A stretch of DNA of 64,000 nucleotides from NCBI GenBank assembly GCA_024643345.1, contig JAHENB010000063.1, positions 199,013 through 263,012 on the forward strand. Direction: 5' to 3'. The position numbers and the translations under genes were made by a program. Of the stretch, positions 1-8,968 are shown one piece after another (within the stretch, counting starts at the first letter, position 1; each line of letters starts with the position of its first letter). This DNA is from Maribacter sp. (GTDB taxonomy: Bacteria > Bacteroidota > Bacteroidia > Flavobacteriales > Flavobacteriaceae). A model generated the notes under the pieces. It was not told the DNA's origin and made no database searches. It saw only the letters and a program-made list of their open reading frames with translations.

Positions 1-717
1 CGTATCGCCCTCCCAGTTTCCGGCATCTATGATGCACTCTTTACGCCAAATACCGGCGGTACCATTAAAGTTGATGAAGTGCCCTTTGGCGTTTCTTCCT
101 ACCTGTTCCAAAGTGAAATGGGCATCTAGGGCAAAAGCTTGTATTCTGGTCAATACCGAATACTCTCGATTGATATGCCCCCATCTGGTCTGTACCACCC
201 CTATTTCCTCATCCTTAAAATAGATGACCGTTTTCTTTAACCAGTCGGTAGCGGGCATAAAGTCGGCATCAAAAATGGCAATGAAATCGCCTTTGGCAAT
301 TTTGAGGCCTTCTTTCAAGGCACCGGCCTTAAAACCCTGGCGGTTTTCACGACGTATATGTTGTATATCGAGCCCTGATTCTTGCAGTGCTTTGATCCTA
401 TCTGCTGTATCGTTTACCGTGTCGTCGGTAGAATCATCCAATACCTGAATTTCCAGTTTGCTTTTCGGGTATTCTATTTTTGCGATATTTTCCAATAAAC
501 GTTCCATCACATATTCCTCGTTGTAAACGGGGAGTTGTATGGTTACGAAAGGAATTTCCCTTGGGTCTAAAAGATTGAATTTAGGGGCAGTCTGGATTTG
601 CCTTTTATAACCCAGATAATTGACCAAAAGGTTCAATTGCGCAAGGCTGTAAAAAAAGATCAATAATAGCGCTATTCCATAAATAGCGATGATGATATAA
701 GCGATTGTTAATTCCAT
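1..717 (-). CDS. Glycosyltransferase family 2, processive CESA-like (3' end outside window)
   Basis: The reading frame opens at ATG 717 and stays open to the left edge, so 239 N-terminal residues are visible and the C-terminus is missing. An N-terminal membrane segment (about residues 5-27) precedes a GT-A domain. Motifs are the PVYNEE stretch near 63-68, DDSTDD at 94-99 (nucleotide binding) and DAD at 150-152 (metal binding), then QTRWGHIN near 176-183 and FNGTAGIWRK near 217-226. This matches the cellulose synthase/glucomannan synthase-like GT2 group, which make membrane-linked beta-glycans or glycolipids. The acceptor cannot be told. It starts one base after the stop of the DPM1-like transferase at 719-1408, so the two are surely co-transcribed. 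Confidence 0.85.
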   Translation of the reverse strand, partial: MELTIAYIIIAIYGIALLLIFFYSLAQLNLLVNYLGYKRQIQTAPKFNLLDPREIPFVTIQLPVYNEEYVMERLLENIAKIEYPKSKLEIQVLDDSTDDTVNDTADRIKALQESGLDIQHIRRENRQGFKAGALKEGLKIAKGDFIAIFDADFMPATDWLKKTVIYFKDEEIGVVQTRWGHINREYSVLTRIQAFALDAHFTLEQVGRNAKGHFINFNGTAGIWRKECIIDAGNWEGDT

Positions 718-718
718 T

Positions 719-1408
719 TTATTTGAAACTGTATTTAAAAATCCAACCTAGAATTTTTATGCCGGCAAATATACTACCTTTTACCGTACCAGACACTTTT
801 GAAATGCCAATTCTTTTTTTATAACGTACTGGCACTTCGGTATATGCCAACTTTTTTTTGAGAGCCTTCAATTGCATCTCCACGGTCCATCCATAGGTCT
901 TGTCTTCCATTTCCAAAGACAACAATTTATCGTATTTTATGGCTCTGAACGGGCCCAAATCAGTAAACTTTGCCTTAAAGAACAACCGCATCAAGCGGGT
1001 AGCTAGCCAATTTCCGAAAACCTGCTGCGGGGTCATGCTACCCTCCTCCCTGAGGTGTTTTACACGGGTCCCGATCACCATATCATAACCATTTCTTAAA
1101 ATGGGCGCAACCACTTGCGTGAGTTCTTCCGGATAATCTGAATAGTCTCCATCGATAAATACGATAATATCGGGTACTTTGGACTGTTTGGCAATGTAAT
1201 CCATACCGCGCAGACAGGCGTATCCGTATCCCTTTCGGGCTTCGGTAAGGACCGTAGCCCCCGCCTTTAGGGCATTTTCTTCGGTTTTATCTGAAGAGTT
1301 GTTGTTAATAACTATTATCTCAGAAACGATATCCGGAATGTCATCGATTACCAAACTAATGGAGTTTTCTTCGTTGTAGGCTGGAATAATGACTTTAATG
1401 TCGGTCAT
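719..1408 (-). CDS. Glycosyltransferase family 2, dolichyl-phosphate mannosyltransferase-like
   Basis: A 229-residue soluble GT-A enzyme. VIIPAYNEE lies at residues 6-14 and the DGD metal motif falls in VFIDGDYSDYP. The DLGPFRAI segment and the GWTVEMQLKA stretch are typical of the DPM1/GtrB branch, which moves a sugar from a nucleotide donor to a polyprenyl phosphate. The C-terminus has a hydrophobic patch but no clear pair of membrane helices as in GtrB. It lies between a membrane Fe-S protein gene (ends 1479) and a CESA-like GT2 gene (starts 717). The order suggests it supplies or modifies a lipid-linked sugar for the next enzyme, which is inference. Confidence 0.85.
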   Translation of the reverse strand: MTDIKVIIPAYNEENSISLVIDDIPDIVSEIIVINNNSSDKTEENALKAGATVLTEARKGYGYACLRGMDYIAKQSKVPDIIVFIDGDYSDYPEELTQVVAPILRNGYDMVIGTRVKHLREEGSMTPQQVFGNWLATRLMRLFFKAKFTDLGPFRAIKYDKLLSLEMEDKTYGWTVEMQLKALKKKLAYTEVPVRYKKRIGISKVSGTVKGSIFAGIKILGWIFKYSFK

Positions 1409-1478
1409 TTATGGTATGGATTCTTGATTGACTCGTTCATGGCAAAGGTAACTTAAACTCGTTTTAACAACCAGCGAT

Positions 1479-3068
1479 TTACGATGGTTTACCATTCACC
1501 AGATGCATCAAATCCACATCATTTCCCAAGAGTATTTGATTGCCATCGATACGACCTTTTAACGGCCCGTTCTCTAATTTCAATACGCCACGCGGGCACA
1601 CTGCCGAACAAATCCCACAGCCCACACAACTGGAACGCACTATATTTTCACCTTTTTGGGCATATGCGCGAACATCGATTCCCATTTCACAATAGGTTGA
1701 ACAGTTGCCGCAAGAGATGCATTGACCGCCGTTTGTGGTAATCCTGAACCTAGAGAACAAGCGTTGTTGGAAACCCAAAATGGCCGCCATGGGGCATCCG
1801 AAACGGCACCATACCCGGTTTCCCAACAAAGGATAAAAACCGGTGCCGATGACCCCAGAAAAAATACTGCCGATCAAAAAGCCATAGGTTTTTCGCAAGG
1901 TCTCCGATTTGAAGAGGAATATATGGCCTTCCCCACTATAAAAATGAATGCCCATCAAGAACATAATGACCACAAAATATCCGATAGCACCGTACTGGGC
2001 ATCTTTTTGAAGCTGCTTTCTTTTAAACAACATCACCCAACCAAAAATAAAAGTCAGGATTGTTCCCACGCCCAAGAGGAAACTGTTTTTGGTTAACCAG
2101 TATTTGCTTGTATCGTTTCCGAGGTACGAATAGATGACCGCCGTGGTCATTAAGGTCACAAAAACCACAACGCTGTGTACCACCCACCGCTCAACCTTCC
2201 AAGCCGAAACTTTTTTATCACTTAATTGCCTGAACGGATCCCCTATGGTCTCTGCCAAACCACCGCAACCACAGACCCAAGAACAGTACCATCGTTTACC
2301 GAACCTGTAGGTTAGGATAGGGGAAATTATAAAGATGGAGAGGATTCCAAAAATTAGCATCGCCATCCCCAGGTCACCGGAAGCGATGAATGATTTGATC
2401 CTGTACTGTTCAAAATTGTAATAGTTCAGGGGCCACATATTTTTGAGGTCGTAGTAAGGCAAGTTGCCATTGAGCCTGGCCATGATTTCTGGAATCAAAA
2501 AGGCAAATGCGGTCTGAAAGAACATCACGCTGCCCGTACGTATCACTTCATAACGGTTATGCCTATATTTCCAGATAAACTTGATGCCAAAAGCTAAAAT
2601 AGCGACGGTGTACAAGGTGCCATATACAAACCATTGGCTTGCCGGATTACCGCTCAATAGTCGGCTCAAGGGGTCGAACAAGGCGATAACGCCCCGGTTT
2701 TCTCCTTCCTTGACCAAACCGAGATATTCGGGAAAAAAATAGAGTACGATGTAAAAACCGGTGAGGGCAATACCAGCCAACCAGCCAAAAAGCCCTGCGT
2801 TCGATATCGACTTGAACCACACCCCATCGTTTTTGATCCCTTTATGTTTATGCCCGTATGCCGCCCTGGCAAACCAAACGACACCGCCCAGAATCGCGGC
2901 CAAGGAAATGGAAAGCCATATTCCTTTATTGGGAAAGTTGACATTTAGAGCGGCCAAAAGTAATATCCCCAGTCCTGACATTCCCAATAAGGTGGCCATT
3001 TTTTGGCCCCTGCCCATCTTTTTTGGGGGTTCGCCCGTCAATGCCATATTGTGATCAAACGTACTCAT
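1479..3068 (-). CDS. Membrane 4Fe-4S protein, NapH/CcoG/NosR-like
   Basis: 529 residues with several membrane helices in the first 430 residues. A cysteine group at 262-268 (YCSWVCGCGG) and a VWCRFGCP motif are like the CxxxCP motifs of NapH and NosR. Two ferredoxin-type 4Fe-4S sites follow near residues 450-460 (CxxCxxCxxxC) and 482-492 (CxxCxxCxxxCP). Such proteins carry electrons between membrane quinols and a partner. It lies downstream of an FAD oxidoreductase gene (3133-4479), a likely electron-transfer partner. No known terminal reductase is in the window, so the acceptor is unknown. Confidence 0.82.
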   Translation of the reverse strand: MSTFDHNMALTGEPPKKMGRGQKMATLLGMSGLGILLLAALNVNFPNKGIWLSISLAAILGGVVWFARAAYGHKHKGIKNDGVWFKSISNAGLFGWLAGIALTGFYIVLYFFPEYLGLVKEGENRGVIALFDPLSRLLSGNPASQWFVYGTLYTVAILAFGIKFIWKYRHNRYEVIRTGSVMFFQTAFAFLIPEIMARLNGNLPYYDLKNMWPLNYYNFEQYRIKSFIASGDLGMAMLIFGILSIFIISPILTYRFGKRWYCSWVCGCGGLAETIGDPFRQLSDKKVSAWKVERWVVHSVVVFVTLMTTAVIYSYLGNDTSKYWLTKNSFLLGVGTILTFIFGWVMLFKRKQLQKDAQYGAIGYFVVIMFLMGIHFYSGEGHIFLFKSETLRKTYGFLIGSIFSGVIGTGFYPLLGNRVWCRFGCPMAAILGFQQRLFSRFRITTNGGQCISCGNCSTYCEMGIDVRAYAQKGENIVRSSCVGCGICSAVCPRGVLKLENGPLKGRIDGNQILLGNDVDLMHLVNGKPS

Positions 3069-3132
3069 TGTTGTTGTGGTTTAGGTGGTAAATGTCCTTG
3101 ATGAACATTTTGGGCGGAATCCTTTCATGGTT

Positions 3133-4479
3133 TCATGTGCCATTGAAAATTCGTTGCCAACTTTTCTTTTTCATCCGTAATTGGGTATCAAACTGCCAGT
3201 TAAAGGCAGTCAGAATATCTGATTCATATGGGTCATAGAATTCTGGATCGAAGTTGGCATCTTTTAAGTGTTCCATTACATGATCTATATCCCGGGCTTC
3301 ACTGAGCCAACGGTCGAAAATGTCATGGCGCATGCGAATCCCAAAGGTATTGATGCCCAGAAACTTCCTGCTTTCCTTATCAAAAGCTACGGTAATGCAA
3401 ATCTTTTCCTTAGGGTGCCGCCAATGAAAATGCATTTCATTTTCCTTTTTGGTCTGATCACTGAACACCCAGCCATAGGTTTGGTATTCTATATCCAGGA
3501 ATTTAGCGGAATTGAACCAATGTCCGGGATTGTAGGGGATTTTGTTTCCGCAAAGGGTCTGTGCCAAGGTTTCTCCCATCATTCTTCCGGTATACCAAAC
3601 GGCTTCAATGGGACGGCGATTGCCAATGGGTTCGTGCTGTTCGGCACAATCCCCTATGGCATATACATCATCGATATTGGTTTCCAAATAACGATTTACC
3701 TTTACCCCCCTGCCCAACACGATGCCTGAATCCCCGAGGAAATCTATATTCGGGCTAACCCCTGCCGTGAGCCCCACCAGATCACAGGGAATGGTATCTC
3801 CCTTGTCGGTTACCACTGCCTTTGCCCTGCCATGGACATCCGATTGGATTTCAGCCAAATTGGTCTCCAGTCGTAAGTCGATATGGTGTTCCAAAATATG
3901 TTCATTGATCATTTGTGATTCTCCTTCGGGCAAAACGCCATTCCAAAAACTGCTTTCCCTCACCAGAAAGGTAACAGGAATATTGCGGCTTCTGAGCATT
4001 TCAGCCAATTCAATACCAATGAGACCGCCACCGACAATAACGGCCCGTTTGCAAATCTTTTCATTTGGTGCGTCTGCCTGGAGTTGGTCAAGATCTTGTT
4101 TTGAATATAGCCCTTGGACCCCAAGGAGATCTTGGCCCGGCCACCCGAACTTATTTGGTTTCGAGCCAGTGGCTATGACCAATTTGTCGTAGGTCAATGT
4201 CCTTGACTCATCAAGTATCAATTTCTTTTCCGAAGTGTTCACTTGGGTTACATAGCCCCTTAACAAATCGATACGGTTTTTTTCCCAGAACCAATTCTCG
4301 TAGGGCTGTATGTGTTCGAATTTCATATGGCCCATATAAACGTACATCAGGGCGGTGCGGGAGAAAAAGTAATCGGTTTCGGCAGATACGATCGTTATTT
4401 TTTTATTGGAAAGTTTTCGGATATGTCGTGCAGCGGTGATTCCTGAGATGCCATTGCCTATGATGACAATATGTTCCAT
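3133..4479 (-). CDS. FAD/NAD(P)-dependent pyridine nucleotide-disulfide family oxidoreductase
   Basis: 448 residues. The FAD-binding GxGxxG motif is at the N-terminus (IIGNGISGITAA, residues 6-17). A second Rossmann motif for NAD(P)H (VGGGLIGIELAE) lies mid-protein, and the flavin-contact motif VYAIGDCAE comes after it. The layout fits the NirB/rubredoxin reductase/ferredoxin reductase branch and lacks the CxxxxC redox pair of disulfide reductases. About 110 extra C-terminal residues have no family I recognise. It is first in a minus-strand group with the membrane Fe-S protein and two glycosyltransferases. A role as the NAD(P)H-oxidising partner of the Fe-S protein is inferred. Confidence 0.8.
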   Translation of the reverse strand: MEHIVIIGNGISGITAARHIRKLSNKKITIVSAETDYFFSRTALMYVYMGHMKFEHIQPYENWFWEKNRIDLLRGYVTQVNTSEKKLILDESRTLTYDKLVIATGSKPNKFGWPGQDLLGVQGLYSKQDLDQLQADAPNEKICKRAVIVGGGLIGIELAEMLRSRNIPVTFLVRESSFWNGVLPEGESQMINEHILEHHIDLRLETNLAEIQSDVHGRAKAVVTDKGDTIPCDLVGLTAGVSPNIDFLGDSGIVLGRGVKVNRYLETNIDDVYAIGDCAEQHEPIGNRRPIEAVWYTGRMMGETLAQTLCGNKIPYNPGHWFNSAKFLDIEYQTYGWVFSDQTKKENEMHFHWRHPKEKICITVAFDKESRKFLGINTFGIRMRHDIFDRWLSEARDIDHVMEHLKDANFDPEFYDPYESDILTAFNWQFDTQLRMKKKSWQRIFNGT

Positions 4480-4996
4480 GCGTTGTGTTTGGTAGTTGAA
4501 AGTTCTGTCGCATTTAAAGATAAGAACTTAACTTTTTGTAACGAGTAATTTTCAGGCTTTCTTTCCCCGATGAGCGGCAGTGCAGATCTGTGGTCCGATG
4601 TTAAATTGAGTAATATGTAATAGGGTTTCAATTGACATGACGCTGGAAAGGGACTTTGAAAGTGATAGGGCAGTGGCCGCATTTGAAAAAACGGGCCAGA
4701 AAGGCCATGAACGAGACCAACATTATCCGAATGAACAAGAAGCAGGTGATATTTTCCCAAATTTTCGAATGGTAAGCGGCCGAATTGATACGAAATGGAA
4801 AGAGTCCGATAAGCTTCATCAATCTTTACAAGCAGGTAGATTTGGTCATTGATGCCTTGGTCACTTTTAATCCTTAGGACTGAAATTGAATAATTTGATT
4901 CATAAAAACGGGTCTTTTGTTCCGCATAACCGTGTCTTTCATGTTTTTTTTCGGAATCGATTAAATAGATTAATTTTAACCTATTAATCGGTATCA
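4480..4996. other. 517-base gap with no convincing gene
   Basis: This spacer separates the divergent FAD oxidoreductase and GH113 genes. Three short open frames overlap here: a 179-codon minus frame ending inside the oxidoreductase start region, a 64-codon minus frame at 4628-4822 with a hydrophobic middle and a CGHC motif, and a 71-codon plus frame. None resembles a protein I know, none has an obvious promoter, and they contradict each other. It could hold a decayed gene or regulatory DNA. Confidence 0.4.
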
Positions 4997-6001
4997 ATGA
5001 GGATCTTAAAGTTAGCCCTTCTTTGTTTTTTACAGCTCTCTTGCATGGGGCAGGTCGTTGAGAAGATCAACGGTATAAGTTTTGTCGCGTCTCGCGAAGC
5101 CGCTGTCCAAGAAAATGTGGATGAGGTTGCAAAGATCAACGCCAACCATGCGGCGATTATGCCTTTTGGTTTTATTCGGGAGGTAGATTCACCTGAAATT
5201 ATTTTTGATACCGAAAGACAATGGTTCGGGGAAACAAAGAAAGGAGCCAAACAGTACATAGAACTTTTGCATAGCAATGGTGTAAAAGTGATGTTGAAAC
5301 CACAGATCTGGATTTGGCGTGGGACGTTCACCGGTACCTTAAAAATGAATTCGGAAGAAAAATGGAAGGCCTTGGAGGCATCCTATGAACAATTCATCCT
5401 GAACTATGCCAGGCTGGCACAGGAAACCAATACCGATATTTATTGCATTGGCACCGAACTGGAACAATTTGTAAAAAATAGACCTGGTTACTGGAAGGAA
5501 CTCATTAAAAAAATACGAGCTATTTATAAGGGCAAATTGACCTATGCCGCGAACTGGGATGAATTTCAACGGACCACTTTTTGGGATGATTTGGATTATA
5601 TTGGGATCGACGCCTATTTTCCGTTATCCGAAGAAAAATCACCGACCGTTGGGCAGCTAAGAACCGGTTGGCAAAGATGGAAAACTTCGATTGCCACCCT
5701 TGCCGATCAAAAGAACAAACCCGTGCTTTTCACGGAATATGGATACAGAAGTATGGATTATACGGCCAAGAAACCTTGGGTGGCCGATCGGGATATAGAG
5801 AACGTGAATCTTGAAGCACAGGTCAATGCGACCCAAGCTATCATGGAAGAGTTTTGGAAGGAAAAATGGTTTGCCGGCGGCTATGTTTGGAAATGGTTTA
5901 TTCATCATGATAGGGCCGGGGGAAGCAATGACAACCAATTCACGCCCCAAAACAAGCCCGCAGAGGCGGTAATCGGTCAATTCTACAGCAATAATCGATA
6001 A
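4997..6001 (+). CDS. Secreted glycoside hydrolase, GH113-like (beta-mannanase clan)
   Basis: 334 residues with a short signal peptide (about residues 1-19); Cys16 followed by MGQ could alternatively be a lipobox. The TIM-barrel signature fits GH113: a KPQIWIW strand near 101-107, GTELE at 152-156 with Glu154 as likely acid/base, an ANWDE segment near 185-189, a GIDAYFP segment near 203-209, and FTEYGYR at 245-251 with Glu247 as likely nucleophile. Known GH113 members cleave beta-1,4-mannan. Substrate here is inferred. The gene stands alone on the plus strand, without SusC/SusD neighbours, so it is not part of a classic polysaccharide locus. Confidence 0.8.
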   Translation: MRILKLALLCFLQLSCMGQVVEKINGISFVASREAAVQENVDEVAKINANHAAIMPFGFIREVDSPEIIFDTERQWFGETKKGAKQYIELLHSNGVKVMLKPQIWIWRGTFTGTLKMNSEEKWKALEASYEQFILNYARLAQETNTDIYCIGTELEQFVKNRPGYWKELIKKIRAIYKGKLTYAANWDEFQRTTFWDDLDYIGIDAYFPLSEEKSPTVGQLRTGWQRWKTSIATLADQKNKPVLFTEYGYRSMDYTAKKPWVADRDIENVNLEAQVNATQAIMEEFWKEKWFAGGYVWKWFIHHDRAGGSNDNQFTPQNKPAEAVIGQFYSNNR

Positions 6002-6071
6002 GGTTTCTCTGTAGAATCCAAAGTATTTTGGGCAATTTAGCCTAGTCCATTAACAAAAGTCGGTTTATTTT

Positions 6072-6101
6072 TTCGCATCTCCGAGGTGTTAATTAATTTT
6101 G
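6072..6101 (+). promoter_or_regulatory. Candidate Bacteroidota promoter for the amidase pair
   Basis: TAATTTTG at 6094-6101 matches the TAnnTTTG -7 element exactly. TTCG at 6072-6075 lies 18 bases upstream and differs by one base from the TTTG -33 element. The start codon is 45 bases downstream at 6147. Confidence 0.4.
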
Positions 6102-6146
6102 TCTCGAGGGAGTGACCGTACCGATGGCTGCTTTCTTGAAAATTAG

Positions 6147-7100
6147 ATGAGGTTCATGGTCTTCGATAAGCTTACATATTGGTTGTGCTGTGCATTTTTC
6201 GGCATAATGACCATGCCTGTCCTATGTGCCCAGGATTCCCTGAATACCGTGGTCGCAACCAATGGGGATGGTATATTTTCAGTGCTTAGAAAAGAAGGGA
6301 TGGATGTGGCAAAATACTATGAGGCATTTATTAGTCTCAATAAAGATCGGCTTCAGGATGGCAGCAGCTTAGTGGTCGGAACCGAATACCTGCTTCCCGA
6401 AGCGCCGGATTCCTTTAAAAATATGGGTTCTTTCATTGCATTGCCCTCTGGTGATGAAACACCGATATTTGGCACCGAACTGGAAACCTTAAAAAAGAAA
6501 GACAGCAGCTTGCGAAACACGGTGTATTATTTGGTATCGAACCACATGGTGCAACCTGCCCCAAATGGAAAAAAGGGAAACGGCAATTCGGAAGTGGAAC
6601 TCACCAAACTAATCGCACGTAAGCTAATTCAAAGTGGGGCAAAGGTATACCTATTCAGGGAAAGTCTTGACAAATCTTTGGAATTGAACGAGTTGGTGAC
6701 TATTGTCAACAAGAAGTATTTAATGAATAATGGCAGTTATCAAAGACTCTTGATCATCAATTCCAAAGCGGATTCGGACCAGGCTGAAATGGAGGTCAAT
6801 ATATATCACGAAGAAGGAAGCAAGGATGGGAAAAGGCTATCCGAAAGTATAATCAAAACCCTTGGGAAAAATAATATCTCCATCAAGTCGATGGGTGCAT
6901 ATGCCTCGGTCTTCACCGATAGACAAAATATTTTGTTCGCCAAGAACATGCTGCCAAGCCTGATTTATATCGAGTTTGGAAGTAAGCTTGTCGACAAATC
7001 CTCATTAAAAGTAACTTCTAATAAAAAAAATCTGGCAGACTTTATCACCAATGGTATTTTTACAGATTATTCTAAACTCGATTTTCAAGACAATGATTAA
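6147..7100 (+). CDS. Degenerate N-acetylmuramoyl-L-alanine amidase-like protein
   Basis: 317 residues with a signal peptide (to about residue 28), then a LysM-like segment near 36-85 (NGDGIFSVLRKEGMD start) and an amidase_3-like domain. It is a paralog of the next gene. Aligned to it, the first zinc His is kept (His133) and the C-terminal catalytic-type Glu is kept (Glu276 in YIEFGS), but the second zinc His is Asn205, and a stretch of about 24 residues before that site is absent. It is therefore probably inactive as a hydrolase. Such proteins can act as wall-binding or regulatory partners, which is inference. Confidence 0.7.
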   Translation: MRFMVFDKLTYWLCCAFFGIMTMPVLCAQDSLNTVVATNGDGIFSVLRKEGMDVAKYYEAFISLNKDRLQDGSSLVVGTEYLLPEAPDSFKNMGSFIALPSGDETPIFGTELETLKKKDSSLRNTVYYLVSNHMVQPAPNGKKGNGNSEVELTKLIARKLIQSGAKVYLFRESLDKSLELNELVTIVNKKYLMNNGSYQRLLIINSKADSDQAEMEVNIYHEEGSKDGKRLSESIIKTLGKNNISIKSMGAYASVFTDRQNILFAKNMLPSLIYIEFGSKLVDKSSLKVTSNKKNLADFITNGIFTDYSKLDFQDND

Positions 7101-7155
7101 AATACAGGGACGACTCGTTGAACCATGCATCAGTTCGGCCCCAGGAACGAATAAA

Positions 7156-8196
7156 ATGGCTAAACACTACAGGGTATTGTTAATATTGCTGGTTTTATGC
7201 CTTGCTAATAGGTCCTATGGCCAAAGCGGTTTGTTAAAGGTAAAGGCGGAGAAAGGTGACGGTATCTTATCCTTGCTTAGAAAACAGGGGGTTAATCCTT
7301 ATGAATCCTACAATGAATTTATAGCCCTGAACATGGAAAATTTGCGCGACAGTATACATCTGTATGAAGGGCGCGACTACAAAATTCCAATGGTTAAAAC
7401 AGATAGCCTGTTGCCCATTGATTCGGTTTCAACGAAGGCCATTGTCGAAAAAATTCGGAATGATCTGTCATTCCCCATCTTTGGGGAACGTTATGCGTCG
7501 GTCACTTTGAAAAGCGAGCGGCTGAAAGGTAACATTTACTATCTTATTTCCGGCCACGGTGGTCCGGATCCAGGGGCGATGGCCAAATATGCGGGGAAGT
7601 CGATATCCGAAGATGAATATGCCTATGATGTGACCCTGCGCTTGGCCAGGGAACTTATATCGCACAGTGCAACGGTATACATCATCATCAGGGACGGGGA
7701 TGACGGTATACGTGATGATCGTATCCTCGAAATCGATAAGGACGAGGTCGCCTATCCGAACGAGACCATCCCTTTAAACCAAGTGGCCCGTTTAAAACAG
7801 AGAGTCAACATCGTTAACGAACTTTATGCCGAAAACAAAGGAAAATACCAACGTTTGATCGTAACCCATGTCGACAGTCGCAGCGAGGGCCAGAACATCG
7901 ATGTATTCTTTTACCACCATGAAAAGAGCAAAAATGGAAAAAAATTGGCCGAAAGCATCCATAAGACATTTGAAAAGAATTACAAAAAATACCAACCCAA
8001 CCGCCTGTATTCCGGAACCTTTGAGGACCGGACCTCGCTTTATCTTGTCAAGAAGACCCACCCTGCCATGACCTTTATCGAAATCGGGAACATCACAAAC
8101 GCCAAGGACCAAAGGCGTATTCTCGATCCCGACAACCGCCAAGCCTTGGCTAAATGGATCTCCGAAGGAGTTTTGCTCGACTATGAGGAAAAATAA
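7156..8196 (+). CDS. N-acetylmuramoyl-L-alanine amidase (amidase_3) with LysM-like domain
   Basis: 346 residues from ATG 7156, chosen because it gives a proper signal peptide (to about residue 22). An in-frame ATG at 7093 would overlap the upstream gene by 8 bases and put 21 extra residues before it. After a LysM-like segment (about 33-80) the amidase_3 domain shows SGHGGPDPGA with zinc His134, an acidic ligand near Glu152/154, VTHVDS with zinc His238, and FIEIGN with Glu309. These enzymes cut the amide between muramic acid and the stem peptide in the periplasm. It is probably co-transcribed with the degenerate paralog 55 bases upstream. Confidence 0.82.
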   Translation: MAKHYRVLLILLVLCLANRSYGQSGLLKVKAEKGDGILSLLRKQGVNPYESYNEFIALNMENLRDSIHLYEGRDYKIPMVKTDSLLPIDSVSTKAIVEKIRNDLSFPIFGERYASVTLKSERLKGNIYYLISGHGGPDPGAMAKYAGKSISEDEYAYDVTLRLARELISHSATVYIIIRDGDDGIRDDRILEIDKDEVAYPNETIPLNQVARLKQRVNIVNELYAENKGKYQRLIVTHVDSRSEGQNIDVFFYHHEKSKNGKKLAESIHKTFEKNYKKYQPNRLYSGTFEDRTSLYLVKKTHPAMTFIEIGNITNAKDQRRILDPDNRQALAKWISEGVLLDYEEK

Positions 8197-8215
8197 CCGG
8201 AAGTTTTGACCTGAC

Positions 8216-8905
8216 TTACATTAATATGTTGCGACGGTAATAGTCGTAGAGTTGCTGTGGCCCGGCCCCCAAATAGTTTTTGAGGTGGATCACTCCAAAA
8301 TGATATTGTAAGCGAACCTTACCTTGGTCCTCATATCTTCTTGCCGAGGTTTTCACGTGTCTTGGAAGGATTTTAAATGCCGCCAACTTGTACAAACGAC
8401 CGATGTACTCGTTGTCTTCATAAATAAGATAGTCCTCGTTGTACCCCCCGGATGAATTAAAAAGGGCTTTCGTAATGAACAGTGATTGATCGCCTCCGCG
8501 ACAAAGCCGCACATTCACCCTTGTGAACCAAGCGAAGAATCCCAAAAATCTACTCTTGCTATCGAATTTCATCTGAAAGCAACCTACCTGATGATCTGAG
8601 CTTACGGCTTCCAGGATGCTTTGGTCAAAATCTTTGGGCGGAACGGTGTCCGCATGCAAAAAATACAGGATTTCCCCTTTCGCTTTTTGGGCACCCCAGT
8701 TTAACTGTTTGGCGCGGCCTTTTTCCGATGTCAAGACCCTCGCCCCGGATTCTATAGCAATTTCTGCCGTTCGATCCATGCTACCGCCGTCGACCACGAG
8801 GATTTCATCGATATTTTGTGAACTGCTATTTTCTTTAACATAGGTCAGGGTATTCGCGATGATGGCCGCTTCATTGAGCACAGGGATGATTACGGTAATT
8901 TTCAT
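8216..8905 (-). CDS. TIGR04283-family glycosyltransferase (rSAM/selenodomain-associated transferase 2)
   Basis: 229 residues. The GT2 start ITVIIPVLNEA, the VVDGGSMDRT motif and the FLHADTVPP metal motif define the TIGR04283 branch. The conserved middle GGDQSLFI and YEDNEYIGRL segments agree. This family is named for its frequent neighbourhood with radical SAM genes and is now annotated as arsenosugar-biosynthesis associated. It follows a nucleoside phosphorylase gene after 63 bases on the same strand. No arsM or arsS is in the window, so the substrate remains open. Confidence 0.85.
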   Translation of the reverse strand: MKITVIIPVLNEAAIIANTLTYVKENSSSQNIDEILVVDGGSMDRTAEIAIESGARVLTSEKGRAKQLNWGAQKAKGEILYFLHADTVPPKDFDQSILEAVSSDHQVGCFQMKFDSKSRFLGFFAWFTRVNVRLCRGGDQSLFITKALFNSSGGYNEDYLIYEDNEYIGRLYKLAAFKILPRHVKTSARRYEDQGKVRLQYHFGVIHLKNYLGAGPQQLYDYYRRNILM

Positions 8906-8968
8906 TCTCGAGGTCGTTTTATGGATTCGGTCTGCACAAAGATTGGGCCGAGCCTTCTGGCGTAATGC

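Noticed and set aside
4458-4997. 179-codon minus-strand open frame
   Set aside because: Overlaps the oxidoreductase start and conflicts with two other frames; no recognisable domain.
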